Positions 1 to 8,596 of a DNA stretch of 15,200 bases are shown piece by piece. Source of the DNA: JACKJP01 sp050186955. Its GTDB lineage: Bacteria; Pseudomonadota; Alphaproteobacteria; Rhizobiales; Tepidamorphaceae. Below the pieces are notes generated by a model. It was not told the origin of the DNA and searched no databases. It saw only the letters and a program-made list of their open reading frames with translations. Within the stretch, counting starts at the first letter, position 1, and every line of letters starts with the position of its first letter. The DNA lies in NCBI GenBank assembly GCA_050186955.1, contig JBFWXZ010000063.1:1-15200 (forward strand), read 5' to 3'. The position numbers and the translations under genes were made by a program.

Positions 1-1
1 C

Positions 2-91
2 GGCGATAAGGCGATGATCTACAAGTCCGTCGCCGCCGTGAAGGGCCTCGTCGACGCCTGCAAGAAGATCGCACCGAAACTGGGCAAATAG
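2..91 (+). CDS. mdh: Malate dehydrogenase, C-terminal fragment (5' end outside window)
   Basis: Only the last 29 codons and a TAG stop are present. The residues include VAAVKGLVDACKK and end in KLGK. This looks like the C-terminal helix of the lactate dehydrogenase-like malate dehydrogenase found in alphaproteobacteria, which oxidises malate to oxaloacetate with NAD in the cytoplasm. No catalytic residue is visible in so short a piece. The call therefore rests mainly on its place directly upstream of sucCDAB-lpd, where alphaproteobacteria normally carry mdh, and on the fit of the tail. It shares strand and direction with sucC and is 82 bases from it, so it is probably cotranscribed, with a stem-loop in between that could alter the relative mRNA levels. 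Confidence 0.8.
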   Translation, partial: GDKAMIYKSVAAVKGLVDACKKIAPKLGK

Positions 92-96
92 CGCCG

Positions 97-122
97 CGGC
101 AGGACATTCACCGGTCCTGCCG
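97..122 (+). other. Stem-loop in the mdh-sucC gap
   Basis: Bases 97-105 (CGGCAGGAC) pair perfectly with 114-122 (GTCCTGCCG), giving a 9-bp stem with an 8-base loop, 5 bases after the mdh stop. No T-run follows, so it does not look like a full intrinsic terminator. A role in protecting the mdh mRNA 3' end, RNA processing or partial attenuation before sucC is inferred, not shown. Confidence 0.55.
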
Positions 123-124
123 GC

Positions 125-177
125 ATGGCGGGACCGCCGGAAGCGGGTTTCGCATGACGGGGACGGGTGAATCGTGA
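125..177 (+). other. Two overlapping mini-ORFs leading into sucC
   Basis: An ATG at 125 opens a 10-codon frame (MAGPPEAGFA) ending with TGA at 155-157. This overlaps a second ATG at 154 in an ATGA arrangement. The second frame has 7 codons (MTGTGES) and ends with TGA at 175-177, which overlaps the sucC GTG at 174 in a GTGA arrangement. Such 4-base overlaps are typical of translational coupling. The sucC start itself has only a weak ribosome-binding site (GGGTGA), whereas the second mini-ORF has GGAAG about 10 bases upstream. Two chained overlaps could still be chance in GC-rich DNA, and translation is not demonstrated. Confidence 0.25.
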
Positions 178-1370
178 ACATCCACGAATACCAGGCCAAG
201 GCGGTGCTGAAGGGGTTCGGGGTGCCGGTCTCCGCCGGCGTCGCGATCCACACCGCCGACGAGGCCAAGGCGGCCGCCGAAAGCCTCGGCGGGCCGGTCT
301 GGGTCGTCAAGTCGCAGATCCATGCCGGCGGCCGCGGCAAGGGCAAATTCAAGGAACTGCCGGTCGGCGCGGCGGGCGGCGTGCGGGTCTCGAAATCCGT
401 CGACGAGGTCGTCGCCAACGCCCGCGAGATGCTCGGCAACACGCTGGTCACGGTGCAGACCGGGCCGGCGGGCAAGCAGGTCAACCGCCTCTATATCGAG
501 GACGGCTCGGCGATCGCCAAGGAGCTCTATCTGTCGCTCCTCGTCGACCGCGAGACCAGCCGCATCGCCTTCGTCGCCTCGACCGAGGGCGGCATGGACA
601 TCGAGAAGGTGGCGCACGACACGCCGGAGAAGATCGTCAGCTTCTCGATTGATCCGGCGACCGGCTTCATGCCGCATCACGGCCGCACGCTGGCCGCCGC
701 CTTCGCGCTTTCCGGCGACCTCGCCAAACAGGCCCATTCCCTTGGCGCCAGCCTCTACCGGGCGTTCCGCGAGAAGGACATGAGCCTGCTCGAGATCAAC
801 CCGCTGGTGATCACCGAGGACCGGCGGCTTCACTGCCTCGATGCCAAGATGGGCTTCGATTCCAATGCGCTGGCGCGCCATCCCGACATCATGGAGCTGC
901 GCGACGAGAGCGAGGAGGACGCCAAGGAGATCGAGGCGTCGAAATACGACCTCTCCTACATCGCGCTCGACGGCACCATCGGCTGCATGGTCAACGGCGC
1001 CGGCCTCGCCATGGCGACGATGGACATCATCAAGCTCTACGGGGCGGAGCCGGCGAACTTCCTCGACGTCGGCGGCGGCGCGACGACCGAGAAGGTCACG
1101 GCGGCCTTCAAGATCATCACCAGCGATCCCAATGTCGAGGGCATCCTGGTCAACATCTTCGGCGGCATCATGCGCTGCGACGTCATCGCCGAGGGCGTGG
1201 TGACGGCGGTCAAGGAGGTCGGGCTCAAGGTTCCCCTCGTGGTGCGGCTGGAAGGCACCAATGTCGAGAAGGGCAAGCGGATCATCAACGAGAGCGGGCT
1301 CAACGTCATCGCTGCCGACGACCTCGACGACGCGGCGCAGAAGATCGTCGCGGCCGTGAAGGGAGCCTGA
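174..1370 (+). CDS. sucC: Succinate-CoA ligase [ADP-forming] subunit beta
   Basis: This 398-residue protein has the usual length for SucC. It is the nucleotide- and succinate-binding subunit of succinyl-CoA synthetase, which converts succinyl-CoA to succinate with phosphorylation of ADP or GDP in the cytoplasm. The N-terminal ATP-grasp region starts MNIHEYQAK and has the glycine-rich loop HAGGRGKGKF at residues 50-59. The metal and nucleotide site motif LLEINPLV is at 205-212. The C-terminal ligase domain carries NGAGLAMATMD (274-284), IFGGIMRCD (328-336) and LEGTNVEKGK (359-368). The GTG at 174 is chosen because the family begins exactly at MNIHEYQ. The ribosome-binding site is weak and the start overlaps a mini-ORF stop. 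Four bases separate the stop from sucD, which fits the equimolar subunits of the enzyme. Confidence 0.97.
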   Translation: MNIHEYQAKAVLKGFGVPVSAGVAIHTADEAKAAAESLGGPVWVVKSQIHAGGRGKGKFKELPVGAAGGVRVSKSVDEVVANAREMLGNTLVTVQTGPAGKQVNRLYIEDGSAIAKELYLSLLVDRETSRIAFVASTEGGMDIEKVAHDTPEKIVSFSIDPATGFMPHHGRTLAAAFALSGDLAKQAHSLGASLYRAFREKDMSLLEINPLVITEDRRLHCLDAKMGFDSNALARHPDIMELRDESEEDAKEIEASKYDLSYIALDGTIGCMVNGAGLAMATMDIIKLYGAEPANFLDVGGGATTEKVTAAFKIITSDPNVEGILVNIFGGIMRCDVIAEGVVTAVKEVGLKVPLVVRLEGTNVEKGKRIINESGLNVIAADDLDDAAQKIVAAVKGA

Positions 1371-1374
1371 GCCG

Positions 1375-2289
1375 ATGGCGATCCTCATCGACCGCAACAC
1401 CCGGGTCATCGTCCAGGGGCTGACCGGCAAGACCGCCACCTTCCATACCGAGCAGGCGCTCGGCTACCACGGCACGCGGATGGTCGCCGGGGTGACGCCG
1501 GGCAAGGGCGGCTCGGTGTGGAAGGGCACGCTGCCCGACGGCTCGAACGCCGAGCTGCCGATCTACGACACGGTGGCGGAGGCGAAGGCGAAGACCGGCG
1601 CCACGGCCTCGGCGGTCTACGTGCCGCCGCCGTTTGCCGCCGATTCCATCGCCGAGGCGATCGACGCCGGGATCGAGCTGGTGGTGTGCATCACCGAGGG
1701 CATCCCGGTGATCGACATGATCGGCGTCAAGCGCTCGCTGTGCGGCTCGAGGACGCGCCTCATCGGACCCAACTGCCCCGGCGTGCTGACGCCGGAGCAG
1801 TGCAAGATCGGCATCATGCCGGGCAACATCTTCCGCAAGGGCAGCGTCGGCATTGTCTCGCGCTCGGGCACGCTTACCTACGAGGCGGTGTTCCAGACGA
1901 CGCAGGAAGGGCTCGGCCAGACGACCGCCGTCGGCATCGGCGGCGATCCCGTCAAGGGCACCGAGTTCATCGATGTGCTGGAGCTCTTCCTCGCCGACGG
2001 CAAGACGGAGTCGATCATCATGATCGGCGAGATCGGCGGCTCGGCGGAGGAGGACGCGGCGCAGTTCCTCGCCGACGAGGCGAAGAAGGGCCGCAAGAAG
2101 CCGGTCGTCGGCTTCATCGCCGGGCGCACCGCGCCGCCCGGCCGGCGCATGGGTCATGCCGGCGCCATAATTTCAGGCGGAAAGGGCGGCGCCGAGGACA
2201 AGATCGCGGCGATGGAGGCGGCGGGCATCACCGTGTCGCCGTCGCCGGCCGGCCTCGGCAAGACACTGGTCAAGGTGCTCAAGGGATAG
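1375..2289 (+). CDS. sucD: Succinate-CoA ligase subunit alpha
   Basis: This 304-residue protein is the CoA-binding, catalytic subunit that pairs with SucC. The Rossmann-type CoA-binding domain opens with VIVQGLTGKTATFHT at residues 11-25. The ligase motif GPNCPG is at 131-136, followed by SRSGTLTYEA at 162-171. The catalytic histidine that carries the phosphate is in RRMGHAGAI, at His261. Length and motif order match the family throughout, with nothing missing. The ATG lies 4 bases after the sucC stop. Its ribosome-binding site (GGGAG, about 1360-1364) sits inside the end of sucC, so translation of the two subunits is probably coupled. An 81-base gap separates it from sucA. Confidence 0.97.
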   Translation: MAILIDRNTRVIVQGLTGKTATFHTEQALGYHGTRMVAGVTPGKGGSVWKGTLPDGSNAELPIYDTVAEAKAKTGATASAVYVPPPFAADSIAEAIDAGIELVVCITEGIPVIDMIGVKRSLCGSRTRLIGPNCPGVLTPEQCKIGIMPGNIFRKGSVGIVSRSGTLTYEAVFQTTQEGLGQTTAVGIGGDPVKGTEFIDVLELFLADGKTESIIMIGEIGGSAEEDAAQFLADEAKKGRKKPVVGFIAGRTAPPGRRMGHAGAIISGGKGGAEDKIAAMEAAGITVSPSPAGLGKTLVKVLKG

Positions 2290-2303
2290 GCGCCGAACGG
2301 AAG

Positions 2304-2324
2304 GCCGCCGGCGAGCGCGGCGGC
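2304..2324 (+). other. GC-rich stem-loop in the sucD-sucA gap
   Basis: GCCGCC at 2304-2309 can pair with GGCGGC at 2319-2324 around a 9-base loop. No T-run follows. It lies in the largest gap between the succinyl-CoA synthetase and 2-oxoglutarate dehydrogenase genes. It could be an RNA processing or stability element, but short GC stems are frequent by chance in DNA of this composition. Confidence 0.3.
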
Positions 2325-2370
2325 ATCCACAAACCAAGGAGCGGGCGGACAGGCCCGGCAGGACAACGAG

Positions 2371-5343
2371 ATGGCCCGACAGGAACAGAACGAGCTGTTT
2401 TCCAACACCTCCTTCCTCTATGGCGGCAACGCCGCCTTCCTCGAGCAGATGCATGCCAGATACGCGGAGAACCCGGCCTCGGTCAACGCCGAGTGGCAGG
2501 CCTTCTTCGAAAGCCTCAAGGACGACCCGGCGGACATCGCCAGCGAGGCGCGCGGCGCCAGCTGGAAGCGCAAGGACTGGCCGGTCGCCGCCAATGGCGA
2601 GCTGGTCTCCGCCCTCGACGGCGACTGGAGCGCGGTCGAGAAGGCGATCCTCGGCAAGCTGAAGGAGAAGGCGAGCAAGCGGGGCATCGAGCTCAGCGAG
2701 GATTCGGTCCAGCAGGCGACCCGCGACTCGGTGCGCGCGATCATGATGATCCGCGCCTACCGCATGCGCGGCCATCTGCACGCCAATCTCGACCCGCTCG
2801 GCATCGAGGAGCAGAAGGACCACGAGGAGCTGCACCCCTCCAATTACGGGTTCGAGGAAAGCGACTGGGACCGGCCGATCTTCATCGACTACGTGCTCGG
2901 CCTCGAATTCGCGACCATCCGCGAGATGCTCGACATCCTGCGCCGCACCTATTGCGAGACCATCGGCGTCGAGTTCATGCACATCTCGGACGCCGCCGAG
3001 AAGGCGTGGATACAGGAGCGCATCGAGGGCCCGGACAAGGGCGTCGCCTTCACCCCGGAGGGCAAGAAGGCGATCCTCAACAAGCTGGTCGAGGCGGAAG
3101 GCTTCGAGAAGTTCCTCGACCTGCGCTACACCGGCACCAAGCGCTTCGGCCTCGACGGCGGCGAATCGCTGATCCCGGCGCTCGAGCAGATCATCAAGCG
3201 CGGCGGCGCGCTCGGCGTGCAGGACATCGTCTTCGGCATGGCGCATCGCGGCCGGCTCAACGTGCTGAGCCAGGTTATGGGCAAGCCGCACCGGGCGATC
3301 TTCCACGAGTTCAAGGGCGGCTCGGCGGCCCCCGACGAGGTCGAGGGCTCGGGCGACGTCAAATACCATCTCGGCGCCTCGTCTGACCGCGAGTTCGACA
3401 ACAACAGGGTCCACCTGTCGCTGACCGCCAACCCGTCGCATCTGGAGATCGTCGATCCGGTGGTGCTCGGCAAGGCGCGCGCCAAGCAGGACCAGATGGT
3501 CGAGCCGGATCCGGAGACCGGGTCGCGCGACCGCTCCGGCGTGCTGCCGCTGCTGCTGCACGGCGACGCCGCCTTCGCCGGCCAGGGCGTGGTGGCGGAG
3601 TGCTTCGGCCTGTCGGGGCTGAAGGGCCACCGCACCGGCGGCTCGATCCACTTCATCGTCAACAACCAGATCGGCTTCACCACCAATCCGCGCTTCTCGC
3701 GCTCCTCGCCCTACCCCTCGGACGTGGCGAAGATGGTCGAGGCGCCGATCCTGCACGTCAATGGCGACGACCCCGAGGCGGTGGTGTTCTGCGCCAAGAT
3801 CGCCATCGAGTTCCGGCAGCGCTTCGGCAAGCCGGTGGTGGTCGACATGTTCTGCTACCGCCGCTTCGGCCACAATGAGGGCGACGAGCCGGCATTCACC
3901 CAGCCGCTGATGTACCGGCGGATCCGCGAACATCCGAGCGTGCTGCAGATCTACGCCGAGAAGCTGATCGGCGAGGGCCTCGTCACCGCCGACGACGTCG
4001 ACAGGATGAAGGCCGACTGGAAGCAGCGGCTGGAGGAGGAATACGAGTCGGGCCAGGCCTACAAGCCGAACCGCGCCGACTGGCTCGACGGCCGCTGGTC
4101 GGGCCTCACGGTGGCCAAGGACGACGGCGCGCGGCGCGGCCGCACCGGCGTCAAGCTGGCGCGGCTGAAGGAGCTCGGCCTCAGGATGACCGAGGTGCCG
4201 GCCGACTTCGACGTCCACAAGACGATCGGCCGCTTCCTGGAGAACCGCCGCAAGATGATCGAGAGCGGCGAGGGCATCGACTGGGCGACCGGCGAGGCGC
4301 TGGCCTTCGCCAGCCTGCTCGACGAGGGCCACCTGGTGCGGCTGTCGGGACAGGACGTCGAGCGCGGCACCTTCTCGCAGCGCCACAGCGTGCTGATCGA
4401 CCAGCAGACCGAGGCCCGCTACATCCCGCTCAACAATCTCGACGAGCACCAGGCGCGCTACGACGTCATCAACTCGATGCTGTCGGAGGAGGCGGTGCTG
4501 GCCTTCGAATACGGCTACTCGCTGCAGGAGCCGAAGGGGCTGATCCTGTGGGAGGGCCAGTTCGGCGACTTCGCCAACGGCGCGCAGGTGGTCTTCGACC
4601 AGTTCCTGTCGTCGGGCGAGCGCAAGTGGCTCCGGATGTCGGGCCTCGTGGTGCTGCTGCCGCACGGCTACGAGGGGCAGGGGCCGGAGCATTCATCGGC
4701 GCGGCTGGAGCGCTTCCTGCAGGCCTGCGCGGAGGACAACTGGCAGGTCGCCAACTGCACGACGCCGGCCAACTACTTCCACATCCTGCGCCGGCAGCTC
4801 AACCGCGACTTCCGCAAGCCGCTGATCCTGATGACGCCGAAGTCGCTGCTGCGCCACAAGCGAGCGGTGTCGAAGCTCGACGAGTTCGGCGCCGACACCT
4901 CGTTCCACCGGGTGCTGTGGGACGACGCGGAGTTCCTGCCCGACCAGAAGGTGAAGCTGGTCAAGGACGCGAAGATCCGCCGCGTCGTGATGTGCACCGG
5001 CAAGGTCTATTACGACCTCTACGAGGAACGCGAGAAGCGCGGCGTCAACGACGTCTACCTGCTGCGCGTCGAGCAGCTCTACCCGTTCCCGGCGAAGGCG
5101 CTGATGGCCGAGCTCGGCCGCTTCAAGAACGCCGAGATGGTGTGGTGCCAGGAGGAGCCCAAGAACATGGGCGCCTGGAGCTTCATCGAGCCCAACCTCG
5201 AATGGGTGCTGGCGCAGATCGAGGCTAAGTCGAGCCGCACCCGCTACACCGGCCGGCCGGCCTCGGCCGCCACCGCCACGGGACTGATGTCCAAGCACCT
5301 CGCGCAACTCAACGCCTTCCTCGACGAAGCGCTGGCCGAATAG
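2371..5343 (+). CDS. sucA: 2-oxoglutarate dehydrogenase E1 component
   Basis: This 990-residue thiamine-diphosphate enzyme decarboxylates 2-oxoglutarate and passes the succinyl group to the lipoyl arm of SucB. The N-terminus (SNTSFLYGGNAAFLEQM, residues 11-27) is the conserved segment known to contact E2. The E1 core shows ESLIPAL (265-271), GMAHRGRLNVL (289-299), the ThDP/Mg signature from GDAAFAGQGVVAE (398-410) to NNQIGFTTNP (431-440), and FGHNEGDEP (499-507). The C-terminus ends with the family pattern TGLMSKH. The length is normal for OdhA/SucA. The ATG at 2371 has AGGA at 2360-2363, 7 bases upstream. It is followed after 19 bases by sucB. No frameshift or missing catalytic segment was seen. 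Confidence 0.97.
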   Translation: MARQEQNELFSNTSFLYGGNAAFLEQMHARYAENPASVNAEWQAFFESLKDDPADIASEARGASWKRKDWPVAANGELVSALDGDWSAVEKAILGKLKEKASKRGIELSEDSVQQATRDSVRAIMMIRAYRMRGHLHANLDPLGIEEQKDHEELHPSNYGFEESDWDRPIFIDYVLGLEFATIREMLDILRRTYCETIGVEFMHISDAAEKAWIQERIEGPDKGVAFTPEGKKAILNKLVEAEGFEKFLDLRYTGTKRFGLDGGESLIPALEQIIKRGGALGVQDIVFGMAHRGRLNVLSQVMGKPHRAIFHEFKGGSAAPDEVEGSGDVKYHLGASSDREFDNNRVHLSLTANPSHLEIVDPVVLGKARAKQDQMVEPDPETGSRDRSGVLPLLLHGDAAFAGQGVVAECFGLSGLKGHRTGGSIHFIVNNQIGFTTNPRFSRSSPYPSDVAKMVEAPILHVNGDDPEAVVFCAKIAIEFRQRFGKPVVVDMFCYRRFGHNEGDEPAFTQPLMYRRIREHPSVLQIYAEKLIGEGLVTADDVDRMKADWKQRLEEEYESGQAYKPNRADWLDGRWSGLTVAKDDGARRGRTGVKLARLKELGLRMTEVPADFDVHKTIGRFLENRRKMIESGEGIDWATGEALAFASLLDEGHLVRLSGQDVERGTFSQRHSVLIDQQTEARYIPLNNLDEHQARYDVINSMLSEEAVLAFEYGYSLQEPKGLILWEGQFGDFANGAQVVFDQFLSSGERKWLRMSGLVVLLPHGYEGQGPEHSSARLERFLQACAEDNWQVANCTTPANYFHILRRQLNRDFRKPLILMTPKSLLRHKRAVSKLDEFGADTSFHRVLWDDAEFLPDQKVKLVKDAKIRRVVMCTGKVYYDLYEEREKRGVNDVYLLRVEQLYPFPAKALMAELGRFKNAEMVWCQEEPKNMGAWSFIEPNLEWVLAQIEAKSSRTRYTGRPASAATATGLMSKHLAQLNAFLDEALAE

Positions 5344-5362
5344 ACGGCAGGAGAACGATACG

Positions 5363-6580
<1,218 letters not shown>

Positions 6581-6605
6581 GAACGCGCCCTAGGAGAGGC
6601 TGGAC

Positions 6606-8006
6606 ATGTCCTACGATCTCGTCGTCATCGGAACCGGACCGGGCGGCTATGTCTGCGCGATCCGCGCCGCCCAGCTCGGCATGAAGGTCGCCGTGGTCGA
6701 GAAGCGCGCGACCCATGGCGGCACCTGCCTGAATGTCGGCTGCATCCCCTCCAAGGCGCTGCTGCACGCCTCCGAGCAGTTCGCCCATGCCGGGCACGGG
6801 CTCGAGGCGCTGGGCGTCAGGGTCTCCGAGCCGAAGCTCGACCTCAAGGCGATGATGGGCCACAAGGACGCGACCGTTAAGTCGAATGTCGACGGCGTCG
6901 CCTTCCTGTTCAAGAAGAACAAGATCGACGCCTTCCACGGCGCCGGCCGCATCGTCGCCGCCGGCAAGGTGGAGGTGACGCCGGAGAAGGGCGACAAGAC
7001 GACGCTTGAGGCGAAGGCGATCGTCATCGCCACCGGATCGGATTCGGCGAATCTGCCGGGCATCGAGATCGACGAGAAGCGCGTCGTCACCTCGACGGGG
7101 GCGCTGGAGCCTTCCAAGGTGCCGGAGCGGCTGCTGGTGATCGGCGCCGGCGTCATCGGGCTGGAGCTCGGCTCGGTGTGGCAGCGGCTCGGCTCGAAGG
7201 TGACGGTGGTGGAGTTCCTCGACCGCATCCTGCCGGGCATGGACGGCGACGTCGCCAAGCAGTTCCAGCGCATGCTCAAGAAGCAGGGCTTCGAGTTCCT
7301 GCTGTCCAGCAAGGTCACCGGCGTCAAGGCGAAGAAGGGGCCGCTCGACGTCAGCGTCGAGCCGGCTGCGGGCGGCGAGGCGCAGGTGCTGCAGGCCGAC
7401 GTGGTGCTGGTCGCCATCGGCCGCAAGCCGCATACCGAGGGGCTCGGCCTCGCCGAGATCGGCGTCGAGCTCGACAAGCGCGGCCGCGTCGTCACCGACG
7501 GGCATTTCCAGACCAATGTGAAGGGCGTCTACGCCATCGGCGACGTCACCGACGGGCCGATGCTCGCCCACAAGGCAGAGGACGAGGGCGTCGCGGTGGC
7601 CGAGATCCTCGCCGGACAGGCGGGGCACGTGAACTACGACGTGATCCCCGGCGTCGTCTACACCCAGCCCGAGGTTGCCTCGGTCGGCAAGACCGAGGAG
7701 GAGCTGAAGGAGGCCGGCATCGCCTACAACGCCGGCAAGTTCCCCTTCACCGCCAATGGCCGGGCGCGGGCGATGAACGCCACCGACGGCTTCGTCAAGG
7801 TGCTGGCGGACGCCGCGACCGACCGCGTGCTCGGCGTCCATATCGTCGGCTTCGGGGCCGGCGAGATGATCCACGAGGCGGCGGTGCTGATGGAGTTCGG
7901 CGGCTCGGCGGAGGATCTGGCGCGCACCTGCCACGCCCATCCGACGATGTCGGAGGCGGTCAAGGAAGCCGCCCTCGGGGTCGCCAAGCGCTCGATCCAC
8001 ATCTGA
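6606..8006 (+). CDS. lpdA: Dihydrolipoyl dehydrogenase (E3)
   Basis: This 466-residue flavoprotein reoxidises the dihydrolipoyl arm of SucB and reduces NAD. The N-terminal FAD-binding loop is GTGPGGYVCAIRAAQLG (9-25). The redox disulfide is Cys41-Cys46 in GGTCLNVGCIPSK. The NAD-binding Rossmann motif GAGVIGLELG is at 180-189. The second FAD contact, AIGDVTDGPMLAHKAEDEG, is at 310-328. The C-terminal dimerisation domain has the catalytic pair His445 and Glu450 in HPTMSE. It has no fused lipoyl domain. Its place 25 bases after sucB suggests that it serves 2-oxoglutarate dehydrogenase, though E3 proteins can be shared among complexes. AGGAG at 6592-6596 lies 9 bases before the ATG. Confidence 0.97.
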   Translation: MSYDLVVIGTGPGGYVCAIRAAQLGMKVAVVEKRATHGGTCLNVGCIPSKALLHASEQFAHAGHGLEALGVRVSEPKLDLKAMMGHKDATVKSNVDGVAFLFKKNKIDAFHGAGRIVAAGKVEVTPEKGDKTTLEAKAIVIATGSDSANLPGIEIDEKRVVTSTGALEPSKVPERLLVIGAGVIGLELGSVWQRLGSKVTVVEFLDRILPGMDGDVAKQFQRMLKKQGFEFLLSSKVTGVKAKKGPLDVSVEPAAGGEAQVLQADVVLVAIGRKPHTEGLGLAEIGVELDKRGRVVTDGHFQTNVKGVYAIGDVTDGPMLAHKAEDEGVAVAEILAGQAGHVNYDVIPGVVYTQPEVASVGKTEEELKEAGIAYNAGKFPFTANGRARAMNATDGFVKVLADAATDRVLGVHIVGFGAGEMIHEAAVLMEFGGSAEDLARTCHAHPTMSEAVKEAALGVAKRSIHI

Positions 8007-8022
8007 CCCCGTCCGCCCGCGC

Positions 8023-8220
8023 GTGCGCCGTCTCGTCCTCAGCCTCGCCAGCCTCGTCGGGCTCGCCATCACCATGGCGGTGGCGTGGTTCGCCTATCTG
8101 GCGGTCCTGTCGGCCACCGGCTCGGGCAATCTCGCGCTCGGCGTGGCGCTGGCGCTGACGGTGCTGATGGCCGGTGCGCTCGGCCTCGTCGTGCGGCGGG
8201 CGCGCGAGGAGAGCGAGTAG
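8023..8220 (+). CDS. Small two-helix membrane protein, function unknown
   Basis: This is a 65-residue ORF starting at GTG, 16 bases after the lpd stop, so it probably ends the TCA operon transcript. Two hydrophobic stretches, about residues 5-30 and 36-57, predict two transmembrane helices. They are flanked by MRR at the N-terminus and a charged tail (RRAREESE), consistent with an inner-membrane hairpin whose ends are cytoplasmic. No Shine-Dalgarno sequence is visible before the GTG. The only other in-frame start is the Met at residue 18, which would cut into the first helix. No family is recognised. The membrane-protein composition and the stop just before a terminator argue that it is real, but its link to the dehydrogenase complex is by position only. 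Confidence 0.6.
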   Translation: MRRLVLSLASLVGLAITMAVAWFAYLAVLSATGSGNLALGVALALTVLMAGALGLVVRRAREESE

Positions 8221-8251
8221 ACCCCTTCCCCCGGGCTCACTGAAAGCGAGA

Positions 8252-8279
8252 CGCCCGGGCTCCTGACGGAACCCGGGCG
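8252..8279. terminator. Strong hairpin between convergent genes, probable bidirectional terminator
   Basis: CGCCCGGG at 8252-8259 pairs with CCCGGGCG at 8272-8279. After one mismatch, TCC (8261-8263) pairs with GGA (8268-8270) around a TGAC loop. It lies 31 bases after the small membrane-protein gene and 36 bases beyond the end of the convergent exported-protein gene. T-runs on either side are short (CTTTC), so termination is inferred from stem strength and location. CCCGGGC at 8229-8235 could form an alternative stem with 8253-8259. Confidence 0.6.
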
Positions 8280-8315
8280 CTCAAGCAGGCTTTCTGGGTC
8301 GGATGATCGGTAGTC

Positions 8316-8483
8316 CTATTGCTGCGCCGTCTGGCCGTCGCCCGACGGAACGCTCGATTGCGCCGTCTGGGTCGGCTTTTCGGAATAGGCCGCGGTCTTG
8401 TCGTGGCCCATGCACTCGGCATAGGCCGCGCTGCCCGCGATCGCGAAAGCGGCGCCGATAACGAGAGTTTTCAGGGTCCTCAT
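8316..8483 (-). CDS. Small exported protein (55 aa), function unknown
   Basis: This minus-strand ORF starts at ATG 8483 and stops with TAG at 8316-8318. The first 22 residues form a classical Sec signal peptide: MRTLK, a hydrophobic core (TLVIGAAFAIAGSAA), and a likely cleavage site after AYA, before Glu23. The mature part of about 33 residues has one cysteine (Cys24, ECMGHDKTAA) and a Gln/Thr/Ser-rich polar tail ending QTAQQ. AAGGA lies 9 bases upstream of the ATG. An AT-rich TATATT at 8516-8511 on the same strand could be a -10 element. The good ribosome site, signal peptide and own intergenic space support a real gene. Similar tiny exported proteins of unknown role are common in this order as I recall, but no family is assigned. 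It is not a lipoprotein, because the cysteine is not at the +1 position. Confidence 0.7.
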   Translation of the reverse strand: MRTLKTLVIGAAFAIAGSAAYAECMGHDKTAAYSEKPTQTAQSSVPSGDGQTAQQ

Positions 8484-8559
8484 CGAAGCAGATCCTTTCT
8501 CGTTCGCCGGAATATACCGGTAGACGTAACGGTAGGGCGCACGTGCCCGTTCGCCAAGT

Positions 8560-8593
8560 CACAAACGTGTCAGGGCCACAAACGTGTCAGGGT
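8560..8593. repeat. 17-bp tandem repeat, two copies plus a degenerate third
   Basis: The unit CACAAACGTGTCAGGGC at 8560-8576 recurs at 8577-8593 with one change in its last base. A weaker copy (CGCAAAAGCGTGG) follows at 8594-8606. The core ACGTGTC appears in inverse as GACACGT at 8614-8620, and a GCACGTGC palindrome is at 8539-8546. The repeats lie upstream of the small exported-protein gene and just beyond the symporter terminator. They could be operator sites for the exported-protein promoter or a simple duplication. Confidence 0.6.
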
Positions 8594-8596
8594 CGC

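Noticed and set aside
2173..4692. Very long minus-strand ORF (839 codons) opposite sucA
   Set aside because: It lies wholly antisense to a complete, motif-verified sucA, its product is Leu/Ala/Arg/Asp-rich without domains, and long shadow frames are expected in GC-rich coding DNA.
8281..8562. 93-codon minus-strand ORF overlapping the small exported-protein gene
   Set aside because: It is in a different frame from the signal-peptide protein, is rich in Arg/Asp/Pro with no recognisable feature, and starts without a ribosome-binding site.
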